Origin: Mya arenaria
Taxonomy: Eukaryota > Mollusca > Bivalvia > Myida > Myidae
Direction: 5' to 3'
NCBI RefSeq assembly: GCF_026914265.1
Contig: NC_069135.1
Location: 19,818,548 to 19,882,547 of the forward strand
Length of the DNA: 64,000 nucleotides
Shown: positions 48,984 through 61,989 of the stretch, piece after piece
Position numbering within the stretch: the stretch's first letter is position 1
Layout: each line of letters opens with the position of its first letter
Notes under the pieces: generated by a model
What the model was told of the DNA's origin: nothing
Databases searched by the model: none
The model's input: the letters and a program-made list of their open reading frames with translations, nothing else
Translations under genes and position numbers: made by a program

Positions 48984-49250
48984 ATGTACGTGCGTGCGTG
49001 CGTGCATGTGTGTTTGTGTGTGTGTGTGTGTTTACAAGTATCATATTTTGGTAACTTTATATTGTAAAAATACAATCATTGAAGCTTTAAGATCCGATTT
49101 ATACTTAAATGCAAAAATAATCAAACAAGTAGCAAACATGTAAGAATGTTTTCCTTAACTAGGAATTGTCGTTCGATGACAAATAAGTGAAAAGACACTA
49201 AGATAATTGTTCATATACCAAGGTATGACTGTTTAATGTACTTATTGATA
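48740..49250. repeat. Y-type right flank with (TG)n (Y2)
   Basis: Counterpart of 27530-27960, with GGTAGGAAAACCAACAATTC and a TG tract at 48938-49031 interrupted by TGCG and CATG. Confidence 0.75.
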
Positions 49251-50395
49251 ATAATAATATAAATAAATAACAACAGATACATACTAAACTTTCGTAAAAC
49301 AAAAAAGAAAGAAAGATACAATGAAAACAAATAAGTGACCTGCATATTACAAATATGAACAACATTTGATTGGTTTGTAAAATATTCAAATTTTAAAGAG
49401 CACTGAAGCTTTTCAAGAAAACTATATGTTAAATTAATACGATAAACTATATGTTTTTAATTGAAAAATTGAGCCTCAAGTAAGTGATTTGGTTTAATGA
49501 AATGCGTGTCATGTATAATAATTTTCGCGATATTGGAGTCTGTAATCAGTAAGAATATATCAGTTAAATAATGCTTCCTCGCATAAGATCATCATAACAC
49601 AGGACAATTAAGATATAACTATAAAGCCTCAGATATTGTTTATGTCAATCTGGTGTCCTTTTGTAGTTAACTTTTACCTGGGACTTATACCAACTCCTAG
49701 CTTTAAAGAAGTTATGTATTTATATAAATATCCTTAATTGAATGTTCTGTAAACAGGGGGATACCGAGGATTTCACTTCGAGATCGCAAGATCACGTGCG
49801 CCCCTCTCCCAGGAACCGAGAGGAACGCTTCGTACGTGGTGTGGTTGGGTTTGGGAAACATTTTCCCCAGGCCCTTCCCTCATATAAAGCTGATTTTAGT
49901 CTGAAGTTTTTTTAACCTGGTGTAAATTAGGACTACATTGTTTTTCCAAATTAACAAGAAATCTTCACTTCAACCGCTTTTGGATTCGTAGTGTAAACAT
50001 TAAATTTTATGTGAATATTCACGTTAAGATCATCTTTATCAAATGAAATTTCAGGATATCGAACAGACTACCCAAGCTAAGTTTAATGTGCGAGCGTTGC
50101 CAAAGGGATAGGGTCATCGAAATGGCAAGAACCATTTTTGAGAGTATATATATCCTTTTTTCCGTCACAACAAATCATTTGCTGCCACAGTTATATTCTA
50201 TGCTTAACCTCCGGGAGCACATACTCACTACATCGTATGCTGGTTGCCGACACACAACTTGCTAAGTCTAGTTTAGTGCCGCCAGCGTAAATCGGTGAAC
50301 GCGTGTTGGAGAATGAACGACGAGAAGCCAACTATATAGCGGCCAAAATCGGTGTCACTGTTGCTATTAGTACAATGCTATTAAGCACATTCACT
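49251..50395. other. Unassigned DNA at the Y2/X2 junction
   Basis: No gene seen. A GC-richer patch at 49750-49880 has no recognisable identity. Confidence 0.4.
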
Positions 50396-50515
50396 TATTT
50401 TCAATATGACCGACGTAAGCTGAGTCGTGTACCTGACCTGCTCTGATGTACACCAATATATTAATGTGGGTCCTACAACATTAACTATCCTATCTGAAAG
50501 ATATTACCCTAATAT
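50396..50515. repeat. Segment shared with 15917-16040
   Basis: Starts TTTTCAATATGACCGACGTA and lies next to the truncated 3' end of the X2 MCO. Its likely breakpoint is near 50519. Confidence 0.6.
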
Positions 50516-50518
50516 TAC

Positions 50519-52012
50519 AGCATAGCCACCCTTTGGAACCATTATCGTGTCCTTCATTGGTGGTATTTGTGTTTCTAGTCCTGGTATAGTATTTACATTC
50601 CATGAGGTGTTGTTCCAATAATGTCCATTGCAGTACGAACCATTACAAGAAATATCTCCATTCTCTTCACTATACATGCCAGTTATTTGGTCCTTATCTC
50701 CAATACTAACTGCATATGTACACACACATATTTTAGCGGTTCCGCAATCATGGTTGTCACACAAAGTGTATAATTCACGCGGTTGAGTAAGAGCAGATAC
50801 TGGCGACAACATCATGGATCTTCCATTAACGGAACCATATCTGTACCCTGATCCACCGGGAAATACAAAGTTAAAGTACATTTCCTCAATGTTTTGTTGG
50901 TTGGCACCAAACGCTGGCATACTCGATGGAAACTTTATATCATTAAAAGATACACAGTCGACACTTGGTTCACCAGGATACACTTAAATGGACAACTTAC
51001 AACAACACACCTGTCGCTCGAGGTACACGCCCGATTTGATGTCAATGATTTAGAAGTATCCGATTCGTTATACTGCAAAATGGTGTAAGCAGAGTGGTCC
51101 ACCTCGGCTTCAAGAGTCTTCGCTCTAATCCAGTAGATACCGACACTTTGGTCTGCTACCATTTCAATATTGCACCTCTCTCCATTGTGTAATATTATCG
51201 ACTCAGCAATTATCGGTTCTATGTCGAATCCGTCGCTAGCCACTGTTTTAAGACTATGTCCGTCGATAGAGAATCTAAATGGAAAAGCACTACCTTCGCC
51301 AATAATTCGGAAGCGATATTTTCCCACGGCTGCGACCTTAAATGATAGCAGCGGAGCTCCTGTGTGTAGGCTGTTTTCATTGACATATCTTCCTCGACCG
51401 TTTATAAGCCCTGCATGCCGTTTCATTTTCGTGAACGATGTGCCGTCGATTACCGGTACCTCAAATGGCGCCTCAAATGGTTTGTTATCACGAAACATAT
51501 TCTTTTGAAGCTGTAGATGGTTCATTGTTGTATTGATATCAAGACGACGTGCTCCTCAGACGCATTTTGAGTTCTTTCTCTGACAATAAGAGCGCCGTTC
51601 AACCCCAACATTTGAAGTATCCTAATGCGATTGTGGAAAAAGAATGTGCCTGCACTAGAGACCCCGAATTCGTAAGTGAAGAATTGTCCGGGAATTATTG
51701 GTTATTGGGTCACTTAAGCTGCACCATCCATCCATCCACGGGGATCCAATCTAATGAATTCCATGCCAATGAATGGCAATTATGTCACTGTACAGGTTAT
51801 TTGTCACATTTATTTTCAAAGTCTGTCCTTCGTTAATGTTTAAAGTGGAACTAGGCATTTGACCATTTATGGTTATTATCATTCTCGGTACTGCGTAGCC
51901 ATCTGCGGTTATGATACCGTGAGTAGAAGTTGGCAAAGCGGATGGGTCAGATGCATTAACGGCGTACCTGTATAGCATCCTGTCATGAAGATAAACCAGT
52001 TTGTTGTCGTTT
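50519..52012 (-). pseudogene. MCO pseudogene, close copy of the intact gene (X2)
   Basis: Close to the 4.1-6.4 kb gene over most of its length, but broken in several ways. The 3' end stops before the fourth copper block, so HCHxxxH and the membrane-anchor exon are absent. An in-frame deletion removes the stretch between VSIGD and DQITG of the intact gene, taking the HPIHSHGH block with it. The second block reads FHNRIRIL where the intact gene has YHNHIGML. The frame shifts near 51525-51750, between the first block (IAIHWHGIH, retained) and the rest, and again at about 50940-50980. The 5' end lacks the signal peptide: homology jumps from about 6300 to about 6470 of the intact copy at 52012. 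It cannot encode an active oxidase. Confidence 0.88.
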
Positions 52013-52249
52013 TATCTAAAGAATATGCATTGTCAGAATAAAATGTATAAAACGGTATTAAAAGTGGATTTTCTTATTTCAAAATAGTTCTTGCAAAATG
52101 CAAACAACATATTTCGTCGATAATAATATATATAATAAATATAATATTGAATGATTTTTTTTCTTTTTCTTTTGAATAACGATTTGAAATTATTATTTCA
52201 CAATTTTATGGAAACTGATGTAAAATGCTCTCTTTAAACAGACACGTTG
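52013..52249 (-). other. MCO upstream region (X2)
   Basis: Alignable to 6470-6720 and 28060-28305. It leads straight into MS-II. Confidence 0.6.
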
Positions 52250-53830
52250 TATTCGCAAAGATATTCCATACCGTGTCTTGTATTCGCATGTACATTCCAC
52301 AACGTGTCATTGTATTCGCATGGATATTCCCTACGGTGTCATTGTATTCGCATGAACATTCAATACCGTGTCATTGTATTCCCATGAACAATTCATACCG
52401 CGTCATTGAATTCGCATGAATATTGAATACGGTGTCATTGTATTCGCATGAACATTCAATACCGTGTCAATATATTCGCATGAACATTTCACACCGCGTC
52501 ATTGTATTCTCATGAACAATTCATAACGCGTCATTGTATTCGTATGAATATTCAATACCGTGTCATTGTATTCGCATGTATATTCCATACCGTGTCTTGT
52601 ATTCGCATGAACATTCCACACCGTGTCAGTATATTCGCATGGACATTCCATACCGCGTCATTGTACTCGCATGGACATTCCATACCGCGTATTATTGCAT
52701 ACGCATGAACATGAAATACCTTTGCATTCGCACTGACACTCAATACCGTGTTATTGTATTTGCATGAACATTCCATACCGCGTCATTGTTTTCGCATGAA
52801 CATTACATACCGTGTCATTGTATTCGCATGAACATTCCATACCGTGTCATTGTATTCGCATGAACATTCCATACCCTGACTTTGTACTCACATTGACATT
52901 CCATACCCTGACATTGTACTCACATGAACATTCCATACCCTGACATTTTACTCACATGAACATTCCATACCCTGACATTTTAATCACATGAACATTCCAT
53001 ACCCTGACATTGTACTCACATGAATTTTCCAAACCCTGACATTGTACTCACATGAATTTTCCAAACCCTGACATTTTTCTCACTTTGACATTCCATACCC
53101 TGACATTTTACTCACATGAACATTCCACACCCTGACATTTTACTCACATGAACATTCCACACCCTGACATTGTACTGACATGGACATTCCATACCCTGAC
53201 ATTTAACTCACATGGACATTCCATACCCTGACATTGTACTCACATGGACATTCCATACCCTGACATTGTACTCACATGGACATTCCACACCCTGACATTT
53301 TACTCACATGAACATTCCATACCCTGACATTGTACTCACATGGATTTTCCATACCCTGACATTTTACTCACATGAACATTCCATACCCTGATATTGTACT
53401 CACATTGACATTCCATACCCTGACATTGTACTCACATGGACATTCCATACCCTGTCATTGTACTCACATTGACAGTCCATACCCTGACATTGACCTCACA
53501 TGGACATTCCATACCGCGTCATTGTATTCGCATGAACATTGAAAACGGCTTCATTGTATTCGCATGAACATTCCATACCCTGACATTGTACTCACATGAA
53601 CATTCCAAACCCTGACATTGTACTCACATTGACAGTCCATACCCTGACATTGTACTCACATGGACATTCCATACCCTGTCATTGTATTCGCATGAACATT
53701 CAAAACGGCTTCATTGTATTCGCATGAACATTCCATACCGCGTCATTGTATTCGCATGAACATTCAAAACGGCTTCATTGTATTTGCATGAACATTCCAT
53801 ACCGTGTCATTGTATTCGCATGGATATTTC
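52250..53830. repeat. MS-II minisatellite, 32-bp unit (X2)
   Basis: About 49 units. 52250-52860 has the TTCGCATGAACATTCCATAC type. From 52860 to about 53690 most units are a private type with TACTCACATG and ATACCCTGACATT. The last few return to the first type with AAAACGGCTTC variants. Confidence 0.93.
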
Positions 53831-53878
53831 AATCTTAATAAACTTAAAAAAATCATTCGATTGGTAAACAGTTGCTTT

Positions 53879-54246
53879 CAGTGTGTGTATACCACGTTAT
53901 ATATGTTACGTCGTAAGGCAACATTTTGCTTCGATTGAGGACTTTAAACGAAGATAACTTCACTATTTCTTCACCATTTTAAATGGAATATAGCACAGTC
54001 TACGCTTACGGAGCCCCACCTTCGGTCTTTTACCAGAGTTTGATTAAGATTTTCTTAAAACACTTAGACAAACCTTTTCACAATACGGCCGATAATTAAA
54101 CGAAGGCGGGGCTCTTTAAGCGGCATAGACTACCCTTTGTTTCATTTAAATTGGTGTAGCAATACAAAGTTATCTTTATTTTGACAAAATGTTGCCTTCC
54201 TACTTTACATATATGACGTAATTTACCACGTGGTATACACACACTG
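53879..54246. mobile_element. Fold-back MITE (X2)
   Basis: Starts CAGTGTGTGTATACCACG and ends CGTGGTATACACACACTG. Pairing continues outward into the flanks (GTAAACAGTTGCTTT / AAAGCGACTGTTTA), so the true ends may lie about 25 bp further out. Centre shared with 43.26-43.44 kb. Confidence 0.75.
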
Positions 54247-54549
54247 AAAGCGACTGTTTATCGATTGAATTTTGTTTAAGTAAAATATCCTTATGTTTAT
54301 TTTTACAGTCATTTACTCATTTCAATACATGCTCGAACAGATTTGGTGATGAACAAATAAGAAAATATAACACCGAGGCCAACGATTGAAACTTTTACAC
54401 ATACTTACTTGATTTCTTGCATTACACAATTAACATTTGGCAAACTATTTTACAAACAGTCACAATTTGTCTGTGAAACTCTTTTTTTGACACATCAATA
54501 TAAATGGAGGGTAAAAACAAAATAACAGTTGTAAAAACCATGGTTGCAG

Positions 54550-55376
54550 ATAACTGCCGTAGGATAACCTGTTAACGTTCGCGAATTGTTTCTTGTTAGC
54601 GACTTTATTGTCGCGATAATTATCTAGCTATCTAGTAAAAACAGGATAGAAAGTGCCCAGAACTGCCGCCAATTATCTTTTCAGCTGTACAACACTAACA
54701 GGTTAACAAGTTATGGTTTGCAAATTCCATTTAATAATTAACATACTAACTGGTTAACGTAATAAGATTCGTGTTACCACTTCGCTATAAATGCATTCCA
54801 GATTAATAAATACATTAACTATATACACTATTAATATTTTTAATAAGTTTTAGTGAGACAATGAGAATATTTACTCGAAAAGTGTCAACCCTAAATGGCC
54901 CTGATGAATAACACAGGAAATTGGCCACTATTGTGACATCAGTGCAATTTGCAGGAGATACACAGCAGGGGATTGTTATGCCAATCATTACTTCTATAAG
55001 TGACTCCCCACCCAAAAGAAATTGAGTATAGTACAGAACCTCTGTATATTGATCTTAATCTAATTGCCTAATTGTCTTATAAGATCTCCGATCTGAGTAT
55101 CCTGCTGTGCAGTTCTTGGGATTTTTATTATAGAAATGGACCCTAAATGACCCTGAGCCAATTAACGAATAAACAGGAAATTGGCCCCTACTGTGACACC
55201 AGTGCAATTAGCAGAAAGTGCACAGCAGGGGATTGTAATGCCAAACATTCCTTAAACTAGGCCTTTTAAGATATTTATCTTACCAAAAAGATAACGCGAT
55301 TATTGAATAGATAGCTAATTAAGTGGTAAACACGAAACAATTTGCGAACGTTAATAGATTATCTTCCGGCAGTTAT
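54550..55376. mobile_element. TIR MITE with internal repeats (X2)
   Basis: The counterpart of 33263-34006, with termini ATAACTGCCGTAGGATAACC and, reverse-complemented, ATAACTGCCGGAAGATAATC. It sits at the identical position in the block and has the same two internal repeats. Confidence 0.8.
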
Positions 55377-56057
55377 ATTCCACCATAGGAATCATATAAA
55401 CCAGTTCCACAATCTTATTTTAAGTATCACGTTTTCAAAATAAATCACCTTTTTACACTGTATAATTGAATAAGAATCATAATTAATGATAGATGGTAAA
55501 AGCACAATCTGAAGTAATCTGACAGCGGCAAAAATAAATGGAATATGTTATGGATATGTTTACAGATAGGTTTTACAATTATCTTGTTTTTAAGACAGAA
55601 TATTGGCCATATCTGGCTGAAATTCTATTGACACAGGCGTGTTGTCAAGTATGTCCGTTAAACAAAAAAGTAATGAAATCAATATTATTTTATACTATTG
55701 TATTTCGTTTATTGTCGGTGCATGCTTGTGTATGGTTTATTTCGAAACATGCCTACTTTCAAAGACTTAAGTTTAAGTTAAGATAATATTTATTTATTCG
55801 AAATTAACATATTCTACATTATTCTTACAAAAATGTTTCATTTTCCTTATATTTATTTTTTAAAAGCGAATTGCATCCTCAACGCAGTAGTGATACGTAG
55901 TAATTAAACACAAACAACTTGATTTAAAATAAAACCCAGCCATTCCTTATTCATAAAAGGAATGTCAAGTCCATTTATTCTAAGAAAATAAGTAAATAGA
56001 TAAAAAGATAAACACAAAAAAAAATATACAAACCTTCAACCTCCAACTTAATGTTAA
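55377..56057. other. X2 spacer, no gene
   Basis: Alignable to 34.0-34.65 kb. Ends at the Ngaro-like insertion point. Confidence 0.5.
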
Positions 56058-56170
56058 GTCTTTCCATTACTCAGTTTATACTTTACTTCACCCTAATATC
56101 TTTACTTAAATCAACAACTCAACAAAATTTTAATATATCTGTTTGGCCGATAGCGTGTACAAATGCTAAG
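56058..56170 (-). repeat. Ngaro-like split repeat B, outer copy
   Basis: Shares TTTATACTTTACTTCACCCT and TGTTTGGCCGATAGCGTG with 56826-56937. The two B copies differ slightly more than the A copies and by a small indel. Confidence 0.75.
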
Positions 56171-56608
56171 GATATTTTATTCAACAAGCACGTTTGTCAA
56201 TATCAGAATATGTATCGATAATAAATCTATATATTTATGAGAGTTTCACAGTTGCATACAAATCATGAAATATGCTCCTTGACAATATGACAAAGTAGGT
56301 TTAGTCCAAATTTTCATGTACACAAATCACTGATATCTTGAAAGCATATATATTCAAATGAAAGCTTATCTTATACAATAGGCCAGAGTAAAAGCCAGAG
56401 ATAAAAAATCACACAAATAGTATGGTGTATAAATGTTCTGGAAAACTGCACCCGTTTATTCTTATGAACACTTCTAATGAAAATTGTTGTAATATATCTA
56501 AGGCATCTTTTCTTAAACAATTATACTACATGTATTTATCAAAAACAGAAAACCAAAAAAAAAATGTAAAGATATCAATATAACATACATTTTTCAATAA
56601 AATCAATT

Positions 56609-56825
56609 TTGAAAATTAAAGAAAACCGAAATGTCCAGACGACTGTGCATGCTAGAACTGAATCAATTTTCGTCTCCAAAATCACGGTCTATACCGTTAA
56701 TCCTTTCTATTGGATAACTCGACCCCTCATAACAAAACTCAATCACCTATTGGTCAACTGTGGTCAAACTGACCATACAGTAAATACAATACTTTCCAGC
56801 TATACTACGAAACGCTGTAAAGTAA
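56609..56825 (-). repeat. Ngaro-like split repeat A, inner copy
   Basis: Nearly identical to 60958-61177 from TTAAAGAAAACCGAA to CGCTGTAAAGTAAA. It is followed directly by the inner B copy. About 440 bp of other sequence separates it from the outer B copy, which is unusual for the group. Confidence 0.8.
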
Positions 56826-56937
56826 AGAGTATTTCCATTACTCAATTTATACTTTACTTCACCCTAATATCTATACTTAAATCAACAACTCAACAAATTT
56901 ATCTGTTTGGCCGATAGCGTGCACAAATGCTAGAATC
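56826..56937 (-). repeat. Ngaro-like split repeat B, inner copy
   Basis: Starts GAGTATTTCCATTACTC immediately after repeat A. Confidence 0.75.
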
Positions 56938-59900
56938 AAATTTCAAAGTTAGAGCTTGAGGCTTCATATTATACGTCCTAATTAAGGCAATTTTTTTAAA
57001 GAATTTAAAGAGCCAATACAGTTTCCAATTAATAATGCCTTCATCAATATACAGTTACTGATTAAAACTTAAGAAGTGATTATTGAACAATTTACTTCAA
57101 CTTTAAATATTTAAGCTTTTTGATACTGAAAGCCTACTTTCAACCGAATCTTTAATGTACATATCTTTAGCTACGTCTGTTTTCCACCGACCATGACGTT
57201 TCAAGCATCTAGTGTCTACACCACTATTAGCTGCTGTTGAAGCTCCACCAGCTCTCAAAGAATGCAAACCTATATTAATATCAGGATCTAATTTCTTAAA
57301 CATTTCTATCACAACCTCTCTAGCTCTTGTATAACTTATATGCTTATCTTTTGAAATCAATTTACAGCTGTTTTTTGATCGGTTTATTGGCTTAAATAAA
57401 AAGGAATCAGACTTTGTGCTCAAATCTGCCAAATGCATGTACTTTTCCAACATTGCAACTGGACATGCAGATGAAATGCCTCTGCTTACCAAAATTTCAT
57501 TGCCATCTCTGTATTGATCAGTTTTACTTCTCGAAATGAAAATTTTAACAAAATTATCACTAAAAGTTATATCCTTGCATTTTATATTACTTAATTCATT
57601 GAACCTCAAAAAAACAGCAAAAGCTAAGGTTATCATACACAAATTTCTTATTTCACATAAATCAACAGAATACACAACTCCGAAGTGACAATGTCCTTCC
57701 TCTTCACTGGCTCCTTAGCAGTTCTTTTAGACGATTCCAACAAGTTCCTAACGAAACCATTGTCTGTAGGATCTTCTTCATTGATCAATGAATAGGCCCA
57801 CTTTATAGCGTAAACAGCTGCAGAAACTTTGTGAAAAGAGGCATAATCATCCATCAACTCCGTTAAATATATAGCGACACAAATTGGCCTTCCGGGCATC
57901 GACACAAACTTATTTGATTCACAAAAATCGCACCATTTTTAAATGCACTATGGTATTTCTTGGATGTGCTTTCACTTTTTGACATAACAATATACTTGGC
58001 CATACTTTTGGCAATATCAACATTTTTGGCACTCTGTGCCAAACCCTCCTGCTGCATCTGCCTAGCTATGTTGCCCTGCAGTCCTATGCCTGAAAATACA
58101 TAAATATGTCCATGAACACCTCAAAATACAAAGAAAATCATCATGTATCATCTGTAAAAATATGACAATCTTTCACCCCTAACTTCAAGGCTTCAATGCC
58201 TTATTTTCAGAGCGATCATTTGCACTTTCATTGGTGTTTGACCAAAAACCCCATTGTTACCTTTTCCTTTAGCAATAATATTATCCTTTGGCAAAATTAT
58301 GATGTCTTTTACAAGCTCTTAAAAAACATTTCCATCAATCAACAAAGGCCAAACAGCTGCAGATTTCCAACAGGCACAATTAATGTACCATTTGCCTTTT
58401 CGTGCATAAATTTATGAATAACTTTTGCGATAAATACTGGTGGTGGCACCCACCAATTTAAATCATTTTTCCAACTCTGAAAGCATTAATGCTAGTACAA
58501 CCAGGACACCAAAACTTTGAATTAAACTTCTTACATTGATTATTCAAATTTGATGCAAATCTGTCACATGTGTGAGTACCCCAAGACTTGTCAATTTGAT
58601 CAAATACCCAAGGTGTCATTTTCCAGTCATCGTTATCATATTGCCTACTTAATTAATCTGCTCTGACATTATATTGTCTCTGTATCCGTTTAGGCTTCAG
58701 TGTTATATTATTCATATCACAAAACTCCTTAATAGCAACAGCTACACTAGGTAAATCAGGCTTTTTGCTACCCTTCTGTAGAATGCTTGTAACATTCTTG
58801 TTATCACAATGCATACAGTCTTTCCCTGTAAGCAATCAACGTTACTCTTCACTACTCTGTCAACAGATTCAATCTCTCTCCAAGTGGAGCTTTTCACAGT
58901 TTCTTGCTCGTTCCAAGAGCCATAAACCTCTGTGCCTTTAATAAAGGCGCCCGCACAAAGAGCAACATAGCCACCATAACCAAATTGGCTTGCATCAGTA
59001 AAACAATCAATGTCAGACTGAACCCCATTCGCTATACAACCACCCTTAACGTTCAAATTCCTAGCATTTTGACGCCAAAACTCCAACTCTTTAATAGCGT
59101 TACTGCTTAATAATATCATGCTATTCCAACCCAATCTGGAATCTATGCTTGCATACAAAAATCTAGTCTTAAAGCAAACAATTTTCCCCAAGCTACATTG
59201 CAATGAAATAACTTGACCCACTATTGAAGCCAAAAATCGAACAGGTACTAAACAAATTTTATCTTTTCGAACTTGAAAAAATAGTGAATCTAATGCATTT
59301 TTTAATCGAAATATTCTTTCTTCGGTAGCATGTATAGTGTTTGTTTCCATACACCACAAATATCCCAACCATGTGGTTCTTTTTCTGGCACCCATGAACA
59401 TTTGTCTTCAGCAAACAAAAAAACCCAGTGAAATGAACAACCGTTTTACTTCCTGACTTAAATGCATGGCTTTATCAAATTTTATGTGTCCCCGAGGCCA
59501 TCATCTAAAAATTTTACAACCATATGACCCAATGACCTCAGATGTTTTATTGCAACTCTGAGAACTTTTGAGAAAATAAAACCAGCTGTCGCCAGACCAA
59601 AAGCCAAAACATTATAGACATAATATTTTGTAACTTTTTTCTCCCATGAAAATCCCAGGAAAGTTCTATGCCCTTCAAATATCTCAATTATGTGATATGC
59701 ATTCTTCAAATCAAATGTAAACAAAAACCCAGATTTTCTAAATAATTGTTTAGCAACCGACACATCTTCATATTTGTACCTAAATGTAACCAAATGTTTA
59801 TTAATATGCCTACAATCTAATACCATACGGAGTTTACCCTTCTTTCCGAAAGCAACAGTTAACGGATTCACCACTTGAGGAACTTGACCTATTTTGGATA

Positions 59901-60957
59901 TGCACCCCTTACTCAGCAATTTTTCAATTTCGTTTTCAACAAAATCAGAGTTATCTTTGGCCGACTTATTATTTTTCAGAATTTCAGCGTTAGGTAAAGT
60001 TTTAAACGGCAACTTGTAACCTTTTTATAAAACGGTTCTTATGTAAACATTGTTATTAACCCCAATTTTATCCCATTCTGCTATGCAACGCTTCAATCTG
60101 CCGACCGGTGTCACGAGGTATTTTTCTACCTGCGTACTGTTCAAACATTCTGAGGCCCGTTCGGGGAAATTTAGCAATTGCTTTTGCTGATCAAAATTTT
60201 CAAATCTATTCTGACTAACAATATCATCTACTATTCTACATATCTTATCATAAGTCTTGGGTGTTTCTCCAGCTCTGCATTCAAATTTCCAGTGCCCTGG
60301 TCTCCCGCAACCGAAACATAATCCAGGTCTTTGTGGTTTTGGTCCCGTGAAAGCCGCCTGTGTCACGGTAGGTATCGGGGCTCCTGTTCCGTAAGGTGGA
60401 GGTGGGGAAGCCGACGCCCTGCTGGTATACGGGGCGAAACGTGACGCAATCCGACCCCTGCCTGGCCGGGTTTTCAGGAACTGCTTAGCCTTCTTTGACG
60501 CTTTGTTTTCCGCTCTCGAAATTTTCTTTTCGTCTTCAGAGTCCGAAGCCAAAGGATTGCTAACATATTCCTTCACAACAGCCCAACCCATTTCAGAGTC
60601 ATCAGCCATCTTAACTGGCTTTTGCCTCTGCATCATTAAACCCATACCTTTTGCTATGCTTGCTCCCGCTGCTTCAATGTCCATCTTTCTAACATGACTT
60701 TCTGTTTCCCTCAGCTACGTTGTTACTTTAAGATTAAACTTGAACTGGTCTTCACAACTTTTTTCTCTTGAATTGATACGTATCGTTACACAAAATGTCC
60801 TCTTGCATCTTACAGATTTGAGAGTCTGCAATGTCTTTCTGCGACTGAGAGGTCCTTTCCTCAAAACACGCTAGCTTGTTAGAAATCATTTTCTCAATTC
60901 TGTCCATTAAAACATTCTCACTATTGGCACTGATACTTTCGTCCATTATGAAAATAA

Positions 60958-61177
60958 ATTAAAGAAAACCGAACTCATAATTTTGCCAGACTACTGTGCA
61001 TGCTAGAACTGAATCAATTTTCGTCTCCAAAATCACGGTCTATACCGTTAATCCTTTCTATTGGATAACTCGACCCCTCATAACAAAACGCAATCGCCTA
61101 TTGGTCAACTGTGGTCAAACTGACCGTACAGTAAAGACAATACTTTCCAGCTATACTACGAAACGCTGTAAAGTAAA
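60958..61177 (-). repeat. Ngaro-like split repeat A, outer copy
   Basis: Lies directly before the gag-like region in element orientation. It ends at the insertion junction with AACTAAATATC. Confidence 0.8.
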
Positions 61178-61989
61178 AACTAAATATCGAACACAGTGGT
61201 ATGATAGACGGAACGTTGCAATTGAAAATCTTTAGACCATGAGGTATTATGACCACATAGACCAAAGGCATAATGGCATGCCGGATACAATGACGGAACG
61301 ACAAAGCGTGATTCATTGAGAATTTTCTATTTAAAAGACTTGGTGTTCTAAAAAATCACCAACAATTCCAAATCGTCATTGTAATTTTCAAGGCAATATT
61401 TCATGTAAAAATGCAGTTCGCAAAAAATGTAAAAAGACTATTTGTTCAGAACATGTGCCTTTTTAATTTTGATATTTGCTTGATTATTTTCATAGTTTTG
61501 TATAAACAATTTCTTTGTTTTCCTCAAATTCAACGTAAAAAAACATTTTTTTTTTTTATCATAAGGTTGATTCTTTTCCATATGATGCTTTATTAATACT
61601 GCCCCTGGACTTTTGTGTTTTTTGTTTAAAATAAAACAAAAAAACGTATAAATATATTCAAATTGATAATTTAAATAGATGTAATATATTTTTATTTCGT
61701 AATCTGTTTGCTCTCGAAGAATTACTGTTAGGTTTTCTAAAATTAATTTGAGTATTTTTAACAATTTTTTAAAGGAAGAATGAACTATTGGATGTCATTA
61801 TAGGGGATACGAACACAGTTGGGCTTTTTTAAGTACGTGTTCAGTTTCTTTTGACTCCACAATCATTTACCTGCTCAACTGCGTTCATTACCCGGATAAT
61901 GATATCAATAACACAATTCATACTTCAAATTTAGTAATGCTGAAAAAATATGCATAAAATTAGTTTTTATGAATTGCAATCTTTGATCA
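61178..61989. other. X2 spacer right of the Ngaro-like element
   Basis: Non-coding continuation of the X spacer, alignable at its start to 8790-8930 and 34650-34800. Confidence 0.5.

Larger units (their letters stand above)
56058..61177 (-). mobile_element. Ngaro-like tyrosine-recombinase retrotransposon (fossil)
   Basis: A minus-strand element of about 5.1 kb. Parts in element order are a gag-like region with a CCHC knuckle (roughly 60.0-60.95 kb), reverse transcriptase (roughly 59.4-60.0 kb), RNase H (roughly 58.6-59.4 kb) and a tyrosine recombinase with an HSLRAGG motif (roughly 57.1-58.1 kb). Its ends carry split direct repeats in the order A - coding - B - A - B, typical of Ngaro/PAT elements and not of LTR or LINE elements. 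It is broken, with roughly half a dozen breaks. The two A copies differ at about 5 of 186 positions, so it is fairly young. Both flanks match an unbroken sequence in X0 (about 8780) and X1 (about 34645), which fixes its ends and shows no obvious target duplication. Confidence 0.82.
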
